Of a stretch of DNA of 64,000 nucleotides, positions 42,651-58,200 are shown piece by piece. Under the pieces are notes generated by a model. The model saw only the letters and a program-made list of their open reading frames with translations. It had not been told where the DNA came from and did no database searches. This DNA comes from Hydractinia symbiolongicarpus (taxonomy: Eukaryota > Cnidaria > Hydrozoa > Anthoathecata > Hydractiniidae), in NCBI RefSeq assembly GCF_029227915.1, contig NC_079884.1, forward strand, positions 20,770,001-20,834,000, given 5' to 3'. The position numbers were made by a program, and so were the translations under genes. Every line of letters begins with the position of its first letter. Positions within the stretch are counted from its first letter, which is position 1.

Positions 42651-45600
42651 AATAATGTTATTTTAAAATATAAAATGCATGAGAGATTATTACTTGAATG
42701 TTAGTGTTTTTTTAATTTGCCTTGAAGGTATAGCAAAGCATAATTTCCAGTCTTAGTAAAACAGAAAAGAAATACAGAAATGAATTTCAATGCTTATCCC
42801 CAATCCATCAATTATCACTTTACTACATTGCCTTTGCTCTGAAGGGAAAAAATAATGTCCAGTTTTTTGCGGTAATCTCAGAAGTATGACCCCACGAAAA
42901 TTTTGGAAAGTCTTTATCGCTTTTCCCTCCAATGCAAAAGTTAATCCTTGCAAAGTTGTTTTTACTTTAGACATGTAAGATTTTGAGATTTTGTCACTTG
43001 GTTATTTTTGAAATCGGTTCAAAATCATGTTTTTTTGTAGATGACAATGGATTTTAACTGTACATGTTAATATAAGACCTTGAACATATAATAATCAACA
43101 CCTATGCCTATAGTTCTCGCAAAACTCGTGGTTTTGATTTTGCTTCAAATAAAAGTTCGGGCAAATTTTTTATTATTTTAATTTTTTCGTGGCATGTTTT
43201 TCAAACTTTGTCTATTTCTGCTGCCATCTCTTAGTTTTTCAGCAATTTTTCAAAACAACCACCAAAATTTAAAAAAAGTCAGAGATATTTTTTAGTCAGA
43301 ATAGACCCTAGTTGTTTCGCTAAACAATTTATAAGCCGTCGTGAGTGGACAAACTTGAGAATGGGAAGATTCACCCAAATTTTGAATTTCGCGAGTAAGT
43401 TATAAAAATTTTTACGAGCATGTATTTTTTGCAAATCGTAATTTAAGAAATTTTGCAAGCACTTACTTCAAAAATAAGCATAAGTTAACCTTAAAAATCT
43501 TGAGGATTGAACTTTAAAATAGACCCTTCTTGACCGTAATTTTTACGCGAAACATTAACTTCCACGAATCAATGCTCAAGTGAATTTCGCAAAACAAACT
43601 GAAATTCGCGAAAATAAATACCAGTGAAAATGCCAATGTAGTACCATTTGGCCACAGAATAGGGACAAAAGAACGAGACTGAAAATTGAGCGAATTACCT
43701 TCCGTCGCGTTACGGGAGAGAAAAAAAAAAATCTTAACAATTGTGAAATATTTATCGCTATGCTATTTACAAATTGCAGCATGTAAAAATTCAAATACGT
43801 AATAAAAAAATAATTTTTTCAAAAAACAAAACAGAATAGGCCAAAACTTGTAAGACCAACTTTTGCCAACAAGTGGGGTAAGCTTACGAATTATCCGACA
43901 CAAAGCAGTAAAAACGTTTCGTTTGAATAGCAAGACCTTTATTAATCAAACTTGCAGATCCAATTTTATACAAAACTACTAAACTTATGAAACGAGCACT
44001 TGAAAATAAGAACTACAATTTGTCTAAAAACCTTTTTATAACTGCTAATAAATATACGTCTTTTTATATCTTTCGTCCAAAATTACAGTCACTGTAAACC
44101 TGAACATGTATTTCCCGCTAAGAATTGGCCTCTTGTCAAAGGAGATTGAGTAGCCTTCATCTGTGAAATGTTTGTCTTGATACGTATATTCTTTTTTCAG
44201 AAACAACCAATAGTGGAGGGCTCTTCAGTTATGATCTCATATTCATCCTAAAATTTAATAAAAATTGTTCTAAAACTAAAGGATAAATGCAAATAAACTA
44301 CATAAAGAAAAATTTTCCTTTCTCCTCATTCACGAAAGTTAATACACCCCGGAAAAAGCTTCGAAATAACGTTTTCGCGAAAACTAAAAAAATGTTAACT
44401 AGTTCCGTAAGTTTTTTTTTCCCTTTTCAATATAATGTTTTAAACATTCTGGAAATAAATTATCCTGAACAAATTTTAGAAATTGCTGGTATTTTCCCTT
44501 CTTATAATTGTTCGACCTGTAAGAGGGTTTATATCCAAACTTCACTCTGCAATATAAGGTGTTAGAGAGTAGACCTATTTTCATATCCGTTGTCGCGAAA
44601 TATGCATGCAAAAATGCAGAATAATATGAAAACGAAACAGTTATGAGCAACTTTTGGGATGGTAGTTGTTTATCCAAGTTTGAGGATTGTTGACGTTTAA
44701 CAGCTTTTAATGGCAGTTTGAGAAAATCGTAGTTAACACAGTCATATAGGGGAATTGGTAGTGCTGGTGTGATAAAAAATATCGTATGTATTAGCTAAGG
44801 TTAAGCCTGACCACGTTTGTAGAATGATGAGAATAAATTTCATTTTACTGCTTGCCAGTAAATTTAGAACTAAAATTAAATGTGCATTTAAAACACTCGG
44901 TGGTACTTCATATTACTCTGATCATTTCAAAAAATAAAAATAAAACTAGCCTGCTAGTGGCCAGCCCTTAAAAAAATACAGGAGTTTTCTATTTTTTGCG
45001 GGGTTTTTTAAATTTAAGTAAAACTTATATTATATATATTATATTATATATATATTAAGAAGGTCGAAATTTTAGCTGTGAACGTGCTCCCGCAATGTTC
45101 TTACAAACTAGATTCATATGTATATATTTTGTTTTCTCCCTTAAAATATGTTCTTGCAGAATTGTTAAAATAATTTATTCACAGAAATAAATCTTCATGG
45201 AGTTATTTCATAGCGTCGATTTGTGAAGAAAAAATGTTCGCATTGTTTTCTCTAATCAAAGTTAAAGTTTGACAGACAAGATTTTGTAGACAAAATTTTA
45301 CAGTTGCGAAATTTCTTTTGTCGGAACCGTTTAAATAACCATTCTGTGCCTTTTATCAAGAAGAAAGCAAAAATGCTTTGTAAAGTTAACCTCTCGTAGA
45401 CCAAGCAAAATCATTGGAAAATTTCATTTGCCCAAAAAATACTACGATCAATCTCGCAATACAAAATTTCAGAATTAATTCCATATTGTGGAATTAAAAA
45501 TTTTTTTTTTTACAAAATTCGACATAGGACAAAGGCCTAAAACGTGATAAAAATAAGCAAGAACATCCAAGGAAAAGAAGTGAATCGCTTGGAAGAGCCC

Positions 45601-46281
45601 CCACATTTTAGTACTAATTCTTATGTGTGAAATGTGAGTTTAAATACTGATAAAACTACTCTTGTTATCTCACTTGAAAACAAGGACCCTTACAATGGGT
45701 CAACTGTTATTTTAAAAGCACTTTCAGGTCTGAAAGCTTAGTTAATGTTTTTTAAATTATGCTATTTGAAAAAAAAGGTAGCCTCAATAATTGGAGACAC
45801 AGCATATATGTCAGCGAAACATTAACAACTTTCATAAACCGCTTTAAATGTCAGGTTTTCTTGGAATAAGTCAGCCAGCCAACTAGCTACTCATATCATC
45901 ATATTCAAAGATAGCTAGTACACCTAGCTGATTTAACACTAAGAATAATAAACAAACCATTAAAATGGCACAGTATCGAGCATATACATGCTACTATCAA
46001 ATATTGGAATGTAGATAAACTAATTTTGCAACTAATAAAGATAGACCTACTTTGCTGCAAACTAAAAATTTTCTGAAACTAATTTGGGTTCGTTTTATTT
46101 GGTATTTTGGTGCTTATAATTGATAGAAAAAAAGATGGATATGGAATTAGGTCTATTAAAAAAGAATTTCCGAGAGGGAGCTAGTTAAGGTCAATAAGCT
46201 TTCCTGACCGCCTTTATAAGGGGCAGTATGTGCTTGTAGAAAAGCTTGAAATATTTTGTTAAACAACTTTTTGAAGTCATA
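42651..46281. other. Intergenic region between the convergent phytochelatin-synthase-like and myotubularin genes
   Basis: No gene supported. Segments with repeated TTCGCGAA-like words occur at 43360-43620, and a TATATTA microsatellite at 45020-45060. A frame at 42753-42974 is a probable repeat reading. On the minus strand an AATAAA at 46094-46099 lies about 185 nt past the myotubularin stop and is a plausible polyadenylation signal. Confidence 0.4.
46094..46099 (-). terminator. Candidate polyadenylation signal of the myotubularin gene
   Basis: AATAAA on the minus strand about 185 nt downstream of the predicted stop codon. It is the first exact signal found in that direction. No other 3' end evidence. 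Confidence 0.35.
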
Positions 46282-49200
46282 TCACATAACTTTGTCATCA
46301 GTCGCAACTTCAGATTCCTTACAGGTACAGCACTGATATAAAAGTGCACAATTGGACATGTGGTACACACTGTAGCTTGTGGTGTAAACATTTACGGTTC
46401 GCATTCTGCGTCCTCTCTTCCACCTCACAGAAATTTGGTTTTAGCGCACAAACAGGTAAATAACCTAGGGCAACCGACAGAAATAAGAAACGATGCATCA
46501 CTACCTCTTCATCAGATCCTACTTTAGACACGATGACCCAACATACGTCACATACTCTTTCAGGAGAGTTGTATCCTAGGTAAGGTAATCTTGCTCGATG
46601 TCGGGTACAGCCACCACAAAACACTTGACCACATGCTCTGTAATGAAAAATAAATCTAATTAGATTTGGAAATAATTTGCATTTTTTTCTTCCAAGGTTT
46701 GTCATATTAAGTTATGCCACATTTAGTTATTTAGCTGTCCTGAAATATAAAAAATCACTGGGCTATTTAAAAACTGCACACGCTCTCAAAGGATAAGTGT
46801 AAAGTTCAGATAAATACTTCAAGAAGAATAGTTTTTTGTTTTTTTTTCGTATTTAGAACATTTCCAAAGATTGTTGAAGGTAATTTAGTTCGAGACTGTA
46901 CATTTCATCTTTAGTTTTATTTCTCTTAAATTAAACTTAAATTTGATACTTCTTTTAGAGTGTGGTGGAAAAAATTATCATTTTGTCCGCGAGGCTGATA
47001 TAGGTAATTTTTCCTTATTTATTATCATCTTTTGATGATAATAAATAAGAAAATCAAAATTTTTATTAAACATCAAATTTATATTATACAAACATGCATG
47101 ATCAAAATCTGAATGTTGAAAGAAACTCTCATTTGTTTGATCCACGGAGAGTAATTAGACATTAAAAACAACCATTTTTTAAAACGCAATGTATGGATGC
47201 ATGCGAAGGTGGGACGGTCATTTGCCTTACTAACTATAACCGTTAGTTTGTAAAGACACATAGGTAGCCTTAGAATCAAAATTGGATTACCCAGTTTTAA
47301 TAAAAGAATAGAATCAACTTAAAAAACAAATAACGAAATATATATAAATATATGAACACGTACCTGCAGTGATGCTAAAAGAAAAAAGAAAAGAAATGGT
47401 AAGTAATTAAGAAGTTATTTAGAGCGAAGCATTTTGGCAGCCACACCCTTTCTAATGTTCATAATTGGTACAAAAATAAAAAAACATACTCTTCTCCTAA
47501 TACCAGTAAACTTCTGTTTGCAATCATGACACTCTCGCACGCGTTCGTCCGGAACCCAAACAACGGTATTAGCCGGGCTCATCAAGTCCTAAAAAAAGAA
47601 AGTGAAAACATTCACAATTAAAGATAAAAGCAAAAAATAGCACCGAGAGGACTATAGATTCACATTAGAAATGTTAAACGAATGTCAAAGCAAATTCTTT
47701 TATCTTATTGTTGGAGCTTCCGAGCGTTTAATCAATCATATACAGTACATGAAAAATTTTTAAATAAAAAAAATTGAAGGAGAAAAAAGAAGGGAATAAC
47801 CAAACAAAGAAACTGATGTTGACAAATATATTTTGACTACAACTTTACATTTGCAGGGGGTGTGATGTAACTTTTTCAAACGGGTAAAAAATCCAATAAA
47901 ACTGAGATCAAATATAGTGTACTGCCTCAAGAAGAAACACCGTGCTTTTGCTCTCCAAGACAAAAGATAGAGTACTGACTCAAAGAAGGAGCATAGTACA
48001 CTTATCTCACCTCCAACTCTTTAGTGTCTTCAAAATCTTCTAAAGCTTCGACACCAGAAAATGCAACGTCGTCAAAGCGTAAATAATATTCATTCCAGAA
48101 ATATAAACGTCGTAGACTACAAATGGGCATCAAAGTCTAAGAAGTAAAACAAAAAAAATATGGGCATGACATTTACAGTAAATTTTTTCTATTTTATTTA
48201 CATAGCTCTTTGCGATCTTATTCCTAGTCTTTCTTCTTCTTTATTTTATTCTTTTTAGATCGGAGGTTGGGTCCTCATGAAAAAACTCTTAATATCGGAA
48301 ATTTTGCTAGAGCGGACGCACTGTTTAGGTCCCATTTGAAAATATACATAATTACCTTCAATTTAAGATTTCACTTCACCACAAGCAAATATAAAGTCCA
48401 AGAAAAGTTTTAAGATAACAAGGTGGTCACAACTGTTACAATTTTAACGGCTTTTAAGACTAATTATGAGGGTTGGGAAAGAAGAGAACACTAAACAACG
48501 TATAAGAATAATTCCATATCTTTAGAGATTTTAACAAAATATTATGTAATTGAAGAGTTACTGACAATAAAGCCTGATATTTATTAAAAAAAGGATATTA
48601 TAATAGAAATACTTTGAAAGAAAGCAATTGTACATTGCATAAGAATGTTTGGAGATTTTTGCTGGATATCAATATTCTGGGTGTAAATTTTCGAATCCAT
48701 AGGAGACTACGACGTGTGGCCATCATTTTTTATGTAGTTTTTTATAATTTGTTGCTTAAACATTTTAAAATTAATGACAATATATATATAGAGTGTATAT
48801 GCATAAAAACAAACTTCTGTTGTTTTGTATTCTACGACAAAAAAATTTCCAAAATTCCAGATTCATTAAGAATTCCATAATTCTGCTAAAGATCAACAGA
48901 GAGTAATTCCAAAATATTTGAAGACCACCAATACTACATGTCGTGCGTATTACATTTTTCCATTTTTTTTTGAGTGCACTCCTAGCCCTTCAGCGGGTTT
49001 TCCGTCAGAATCTTTCAGCAGGTTTTCGTGCGCACTTCTCAGACTTTCAATGGGAGTGCGTGAAGACTCCTTTTGCAAAAGCACTTTCTATATTTTTATA
49101 CAAAAGGCGTAAAAATAAGGCGAAAAAAATTGCAAATCTTACTTCATCGGTTGGTTTGAACTGAGGATTTCTAAATTCTTCTTGCATTGCGTCCAAGTGA

Positions 49201-52200
49201 GCCCATATTGAAACAGTTGTTCTGACAATATTCTCTTGTTCTCTTTCTTTTAACGTGTTACACAAAAAATTGCCGAACCATCCAGAGTTCAAGTGCTCTG
49301 CAATTCGAACAAGATACCCCTGGGTAAATTCAAAACAACTTGGAAATTGAATCAATATCTAAAATGTAAAAATGAAAATTGACATCGAATGTTCAGCTTT
49401 TTATGAAAAGGTGGCGCCATGAATGCAACCGCTTTAACGTGCGTTAAGGTTTATAGACTTTTTAATTAACGTAAGCTAGTAGTAGTAGTAGTAGTAGTAG
49501 TAAAAGTAAAACCAGCAAATCATTGGTTTCAATGACGGGTCATCAAGATAAATATTCGTTTTTTTTTATGAAACAAACTGTTTATGATAAAATTAGTGCA
49601 AAACTTTATATTACCTGACAGACGCAGTCAAGAAACTGGAGAAAAACTGGCGATCTTTGTGAAGGTGCTAAAGGGTCGCCCAAACGATCGCTAAATCGAT
49701 GACCAAATGATATCCAATCTTTCATCACCAAAACCTAGCAAAAACATAACAAGGGAAGACTAATGAACCCGATGGTGCTGTTAGTAAAGACGTTATTTTT
49801 CGAATCTTCTTTCAGTAAAATAATGACACAGAAACACCGCTACTATAAATCTATACCTTAAACCCATCAAAGGTTCGATAATAAGGATCCAACAATATCT
49901 GGGCCAATGCAGTGAGTTGTGGTGTTCGATCCCATCCATCAGAACAATGAACAAGAACAGAAGTATTTTTCTCAGTCACGTAATGTGCAAGCAAAGCGGC
50001 ACCCTATGAAAAAATATTGTTATAAACAAGGGGGAGGAGTGTTTCTGTTAATTTTTTTAAAGGGAGGGGTTTCAATCCACAATTTTACCTTTAGCACTGA
50101 TCTAATGTGGGACAGCCATTGTGTCGATTCCAACTGCGACAGCCATTTATTTTCTTGTACAGACTCACATACGGTCTGCAATTTATCAATACTATCTCTC
50201 ATAGCATGAATATTAGCAATGTCCAAAAAAAGAAGTTTCATGCCATGATAACGGTTAACAATATCTTCCGTTCCTTTACCCTAAAAAATCACCAATGGCC
50301 TATGTAGAAAATTTGTAAAATAAAAGTAGAACAACAAACAATGAAAAAATTCAAAAGAATTGTGAGTGACTTAAGTAAGAATACTATCCTAGTAATTTAT
50401 CAGTTTTTGTGTGCAATTTAAGTATTTTTCTTGCGTTAACTTCTTCATTAAACCCTTTTATTTTTGGTTCAACTTACTGGGCCATACAGATGATGTCTCC
50501 ATGTAGGATAGAGCTGTCAATTACTTGAAATAAAATGGGAAGAATTAGTTTTAGGTTAACAGAAAAACAAAAGCAAAAGTTGAATTTTTTTCGGAATCTT
50601 CCTTGAAACATGCAAAATCATTACAAACCTTTAACCGATTTCCTCCTGCTGCAAGCATCGATCGAGCATCGAATATAACCAGTCTTTTTGTTGGACTGAT
50701 ATGTCTGGCTGCTTGCACAAAGTTTTCATCCTCAACTGAAAACTGAAAAGAATTTAAAAAACAATTTAAATATGCGTTTACGTGAATAACCCATTTTACA
50801 AATCCAGTAGAAGCTGTCATATGAAAATAAAATAACAGTAAAATCAGTCTAATATATCACTATATAACATCATACCTTTCCCATTGTTCCGATTTTTGGT
50901 TGAGAACATCTCATAATAAATGTTTTTTTACTCTTATGAAACCACGTAAGCGAAGGAATGCGACCCTAGAATACAACAATAAGCAATAAGAGGCAAAAGA
51001 GTCCCGTGTGAATTAGTGCTATGTCTGTATTTGATTTGGTCAGTAATCGAATAAAAATTTAATTTTAAACAAAAGAAATTTGGAAAATAAATTTTTTCGC
51101 CAATATAGTACCAAAGTTAGTTAGTAACGCCTAGCAATGTTAGCGTAGCTTTTTGTTGCTAAATGGAATTGATTTGTATATTACCAGCAGGCACATAACG
51201 TCATACTGTTGTCTGAGTCGCTGCTATGTCGCGTAGACGGACAAGTCGTTACACATTGTCTTGAGGCCGCAATTTCAGACGTCGTATTTTAACCGAACAG
51301 ATATCAATCTGACGTAAGGATTTCCGATGTCGAATATCGATTATAAGGGTTGCACGTGGACACATCGAACTTTTTAAAGCTTTCTAAATTTTATTTTTAA
51401 GAAAGCACAAAAGTTTTTTAGTTTCAAAATATTTTTCTTTTTGTGATGACTGCAATAAAATCGAAATTATTACTATAGGCTGAAAAAATTGTCCTGTGTT
51501 GTTCCTGTGGCTGAAAATTCATAAATGTTATAACAGCTTTCTGCAAATATTTTTAGCTTAAAAGTAACGCAGCAGCATGAAACTGAACTAAACTGATTAT
51601 TTTATAGTTGAACTGAATTTCAATCTAGCTTTAAAATTTTACATTCCAAAATTTTCTAACGTAGTCCTCGTAGATAAAAATAAATGACACAGTTACTTAT
51701 TTCTATTAAAATTTAATAAAAAGTTGACAAGCCAACATTGTATTAACCCCTGGTACCTTAGATCGAAATATAGCAGAACCTTCTATGTCAGCATCCTAAA
51801 AAATGTAAAGAAAATAAATAAGGTACAAAATAAAAGATAAGGAAATGTTCACTAGTCGTATAACCAAGATTAGCGTCATTTTGAAGACTTTTCAGGTTTT
51901 TCATTTAACTCCTCATGTTGGTAAAGTATAAATCTAAATATTTTACAGGTTAAAAATTAAAACAATAGAAAATATTTTTGTGGGTCCAATATGACATCAT
52001 AATTTGTGCAGAGTACTCAAATGTCAAAAAACTTTAAATTTGATTATCTGAAAATCAAAAAACGTTTTTCAAATTATAAAAAGACTGGTAAAGACAATAA
52101 AGAGTACACTTAGTACAAAAATTAGCACTAGGTTAATAGTATGATAATTAATATAATAATTAATATAATGTATACTATAATTAAAAAAAACATTATTAAT

Positions 52201-55200
52201 CCGCACAAACCTTAACAGATGATGGCACATACATATGTTTTGGGTAAGAATGTGATATAGAGTAATCTCCATTCAATTTCGACAGTTTCCATGAATCACT
52301 GATCTAAATGAATTAATAGAGGAGAGTTGTAACTACTTCTCAAAGCATGCACAACACTGTGTGCAAACCAGTTATTACTCGAATAACACGGTTACTAGTA
52401 TGGCAATGTTCAGCAAATGGACTCCAAGCAGAAAAAAAAAAAATTATATTTGAAGACTATTATCTGTAAGTTATTCAAAATGCTAATGACAAATGTAGAT
52501 GTAATCAATTATAGGCGTCTTTATGTTTGACTAGTATATTTTTGGTATATTAATGCAAATAAAATCTTGCGCTATTATGGTCAATATGAATCTCGATTTT
52601 CAGAGTAGGCTTTTTAAGCTATGTCATTAAATAGGATTCGAGACACAGAATTGCTAAACAATTTCTCCTATATATGTGTAGCACGACTTTTCATCAAATT
52701 GTTAAGACATTCCGTCATTCATCTACATCAAAATTATCAGAGAAATCGTCATTCTCAGGACCTGGGTAGGAAGTCACTGACAAATGAATTTTCACTTCTA
52801 CAGCTGGCTCAATGTCAGCAAAGAAATTTGTTCTTTAAAAAAAAAATTAACACTAAGATTATTTGCTTTTTGTTTACATTAGCTACCACCATAATGTTGG
52901 TCATGGACTTTAACCAGTTTAGCAAAAGACCTGGTGATCTAAAGTGAAGCCAATTAATTTGTTGTATATTTGCCACATGTCTAATATGACATCTGGGTAA
53001 TAAAGAATATAAAACGTTTAAAAACTTAAAATTAGGAAAGGATTACACAGCCAATACCCACATGTACAGTCCAGCAATGCAATATCTTCCAAATTTAAGC
53101 ACTGGCATTTCCTACCTCTTGTCGTTGAAACTCCAATTCTGGATTATAAACATCCCAACCATTCAAATAGAAATCAGGTCTGCAACTGAAGAATAAGAGT
53201 CACACTCAGTAATAATGAAAACAAAGACAACGAAAACAGCAAAAATACACCCGTATTTTTCCTGACAATATCAATTGAAAGCTAACGAAGCATTGACATA
53301 TTCAGAGTTTTTTTTAGAGAAACACTATGAAGCTAAAATTTAAAAAACAAAGAATTTATAACAAGGATATATGAAAACATGCCTGACCTAGCTCATTTTT
53401 AGTATATAGCATGCATTAACCTACCTGCGAATATTACAGAACAATATTGTTTTTTAAAAAAACAACTTCTAAACAGAGAGCTCATCCCTATTAAGGTTCA
53501 CGAGCGTAACTAACCCAAAAATTATGGAGATAAAGCTTCATACCTCATAAATGCTTTGGCAGGAGGGAATCTGTTTGCATTCCAAACAATAAATTTAAGT
53601 CTTTTATGAAATATGTGAAACATTCTTGATACACAACCACTGAATGAAAAATAATAGAACTATAAAATCAAATCAACATATAGTTGCTGTAAACAAAACA
53701 TGACACAAAGCACCTAATTTAAGTAGTTCTAGGTACTAACGTTTGTTAAGATTAGCTGAACAACTCAATAATACAAACAAATCAACTTTAAAAAAACATA
53801 AAATGGCTGTTGCTTTTATATGAACTGTATATAACAAAAACTGTCAGAAGAGAAGAATATAAAACTCCAAAACCACAGCACTTTGATGGGAAGAGGTAAA
53901 AAATAACCTCAGTATTAAAGGATACCTTTTAGGTTTGTTATCCACCGCTACTGCTTCCAATATTGAAGTATCTTGTCTTTTCATTTCCATTTTTCTTCCC
54001 AACGTAACATCGGCTTTTGATGCCACACTTAATGTGCGGTCTAGTATAGGTGATAAATCTTCAATATCTTCTTCAAGCTCCTTTACCTACAAATAAAAAC
54101 CCACATAACGATCACGAATTTGAATTTAGGTGAAAACACATGGTCAATTCCAAACAAATGTTCTAATACAACATAATTTTCAAGTTCTTTAGTTTTCTAA
54201 CAACAGATAGTGGTGTTTAAGCTTTATAAGATTGTATTTTGACAGACTTGTAATGATGCTAAGGTATTTTTTATATAGATTCACAAATAAAAGAATGGTA
54301 ATACAGCTTAACAAAAGCATCAGAGTTCAGACACTCTAATTAATGACTGTGCTACCATGTGACTGTGGCCTTATTCCGCTTAACTTCTTATATTTTTAAA
54401 AAAAATAAAGGCTTTTTAACCAACAAAAACAACCAATAGGACATCACAAAATCTGCAGCACGCAAGAATATAATGAAATGCAATCCAGCCACTCTGAAAT
54501 ATAGTTTCAATTTATTCATCTCAAGTTTAAATTTTTATAAGTGCAATATATCATTGTTATATCATATTGAAAATAAAGCTTGCAAGTCATCATCTCACAT
54601 ACAATAATGAAATTACTTTCACTCACTTCATCTAAAGTGTGTGTCTTTGTTTCTAAATAGGAATGGACGTTTGGTTTGGATTTTAAAAATGTAAATCGTA
54701 TCGTTCGAAAGTCTTCACATTTTAAAACAAGTGTTTTTACATCAGTAACACCGGCATTGCCAGATTCAGTTTTTCTAATGACCTAAAAACAAAAGGTTGA
54801 TGAGACATCATCATTCTCTTAACATCTTAACATCTGCTAGGGTGTAACTCTTTGTTTTTTTTCTAAGCAGAAACTGCAAGTAACACTTCTTCCAGCAACC
54901 CCTTCCCAACATATCACCTAAGTAATTTGCAATGCTCCCATACAAACTGAATGTCAGCTCTTAACCATTCTCCAATACCACTGCACTTCTTATGTACTCA
55001 ATGCTTAAAGGTTTGACAAAAATTGAGTTACTACTAAACCCTTTCCTGCAAACTCCATAGGGTCACTTTCTAACTACAACGTCACAGTTGGCTTTAATGC
55101 TATTAATCATTCACTGTTAACCCTTTCTTTTCTAGTCTTTTATTTCACTTTTTAAACTTTTTAAGTGACTCTTTCATCGACTTTGCTATGAGAACCAAAT

Positions 55201-58200
55201 CATTTTTATACAAAAATTCTCATGGCCAACCTGTCCTGAACTCCTAGACAGGGCTTCTAAGACTAAAACAAACAACAAAGGACTAAGTACAGAACCCTAA
55301 TGTACACCAGCAATTACATTAAATTGGTTGCTAAGTAAATCGTTAATCCTGACGCAACGTCTAGAATTGCTGCACATAGACTACCATCTAGCCACTCATC
55401 CACACCTAATTTTCTCAAAGCCCACCAAATAACCTTATATGTGGCACTCCATCAAAAGCTTTTTCTAAATCTACAAAGGCAAAATAGAGATTCTTTCATA
55501 CTTTTTCTGAAGCTGTCTGAGTAAAAATATTGCATCTGTAGCGCCATGCCCTGGAGCAAAACCAAATTACATCTTTATTCTTTCTCTATGTAACTTATCA
55601 ATCCCTCTTTCCATAACTTTTACTACTTAATCAACCAACTTTAACCCTCTATAGTTATCTCTTTCTAATGCATTGCCATTGCCCTTGAAAAACTCAACTG
55701 CCAGTCACTCAAAATAACACCATCCTTTATAATCTGATTAGCAAGACTTGTAATAAGCTAAACTCCAGTATATCTAAACTAACTTTTATGAGTTACGCAT
55801 TTATGAGTGTTGCTGACTATATAATATTTGACATACTGAAAAAATATAAACTGTAAAAACCACCTTTTGCTCATCACCACGCTCTACACTGGTGATTAAA
55901 TTCAAGGGAACCCACATTGATAAATCCTGAAACAAACAAATAAAAACAAGTTAATTACAAATAGTCTTTACTATTACAAAAGGCCTGGCATTACTGTGAG
56001 GAATGATCTACAAAAACGTAACATCAATGAGTGTTAAGCCTATAAAATTGTTCAAGATCGTTTAAAACGTAGAAACCTTGTGGCCCTTTGGTGGAGGAGC
56101 AAGCTAACAAGATAGAAATTGTTCTATGAACTTTCTTACTTTCAAAAATGTAGGATTTCTTTTAAAAATATATTCAAAAGTTTAGAATGTTTGTAAAAAG
56201 TTTTACAAAACTTCTATAAGGTATTCTATCTACAGAGATTTCAAAGTGAAAAGTGATGTTAGGTTTATATTGTACAGCTTTAACAAGTCTTTTGAAATTG
56301 AACTTATTGGATTTAGCAACAGCTAGACTAAGGAATAAAAACAACATTTGTTTCGACGCGTTTCATATGTCAACACCCATTCTCAAGAATAACCAATGAT
56401 TACAATTTGAAAAATTATATAGTATAAGCTTAAATGAAGCGCAAGAATATATTAATTGCAAAAATTATGCTTTGTCAAATAACAATAGCAGCATACAGCA
56501 TCTGTTTTTATTTAACATAGGTATATCACGCATAATGAGCAGGCTCTCTCAATTCAAGGTCAAAAGGTTTATTCCCGTAAGCCAAAATAGTCAACTATCA
56601 AGATGCAATTTTTCTTTATCATTAATTGGTATTCTCTATTGTAATTTTGTTTGTTTGACTTCTGCATTGTATAACCATTGTATAACCCTATCACAAAAGT
56701 ACCTAGCAGGCTTTCACAGGATTTATTGAATTACATTACAAAAGGAAAACAAAAAATCGCAAATATGACATACTGATGTTTTAGCCAGATTTGTTGAGCT
56801 CGCATCTGTGCATAGAATAACTAATCTGTAGTCAGTTAAAAAAATTCTTCCCAAACCACGATGGCCACTGACTTCAACCAACACATCATCAATAACCAGT
56901 TCAACATGCTCACTAGTGCCTAATAACAAATGAATACAACGTTTAACAATTAAATAAATCTATCTATAATCTATAATCACATCGATAAACTGTAGCAGGC
57001 AAACAAGAATTATAACAATTGATAAAAGCGTTGCAATTGATGCCAATAAAATGGGATTTAATTCATTAAATTCCTTACACCAGGGCAAACTTGTTTTAGA
57101 ACTGACCTTAAAAGGACAATTCTATTCTTTTAATATTAAACTCAACTATAAAAACTAACTAAAAAGGCTTAGTGCCACCTATCATTACATTCCTATTACA
57201 ACATTTGTATGCGGATATTAAACAACTTCCTTTTGACATAGACTATTTATAGAGACCAGTTCAGAAATTTTACACAATGGTGTTTATGTCTCCCTCTATT
57301 GTACAAAAAAATATGAGCAATGTAAACAAGTCGTATTCATTTTCAAGTATAGCTTTGTAAAACTTTCTTTTCCTTTTTTTTTCATTGATTGGAACAGCGT
57401 ATTCATATTATTGCTGACATAACTGGGGGAGAAAGGGTGTATTCGATATGATTGGTTTTACAGCTACTCCCTTACAAACTTTTGACAACATTTCTGCCGC
57501 CGATCATGTAACTCGTTGTGCTTCAGACTGATAAAACCCTCATCTTAGCATTGTAAAGCATGTTCATGGCATTCTTTTTTGAAAACACACATATTGATGG
57601 CATACAAGACATGTTCTAACTATCACATAATTAAATCGCATGTTTGATAAGCGAAAAAGTTCTGATTTTCATTGGTAATTCAAATAACCATGTACTACAT
57701 GCTATATCATTTATTTCAATTGATTCTCCATCTCAGATTTTTCATCAAAATCTTATGATATTCTGGTTTGGTGTGTGTGCAGCATATTTTTAAACATATT
57801 GGAATATATGTTTTTTTAAAGCTTAGAAGTTTCTAACTACAAGTCTGCAAAGTCAGTTAATATTGGAATGTCCAAACCACCAATTTGGAAGTAATATTAA
57901 CTCTCTTTTGCAACCGCTACAATCTCCATTTATACATAATGCTGGTATTAATTTAAGCCTTATAACATCCTTAACAGGTTTCAAAAACTGTTTTAGATTA
58001 CAATTAGTTCTCATGACATATGTGAATTTATGTACATAACTTGCTGTAAGTGTGCAATAAGCAGATTGTGGATGGATATTTGCAATTTCAGAAAGTTGCC
58101 AACTACAGCTCCAAGATGTCTTTTCTGCCAATAGTGATGTTAACATTCGTATTGGAGAATATATTTTCAGCTTCTTTAATTCTTCTTTTCAGGACTAAAT

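Noticed and set aside
49919-50209. Plus-strand frame of 96 codons
   Set aside because: It is the antisense of myotubularin exons 49857-50003 and 50089-50280, which carry the phosphatase active site.
57853-58146. Minus-strand 97-codon frame with several cysteines in a myotubularin intron
   Set aside because: Flanking exons join in phase without it, and no zinc-finger spacing is recognisable.
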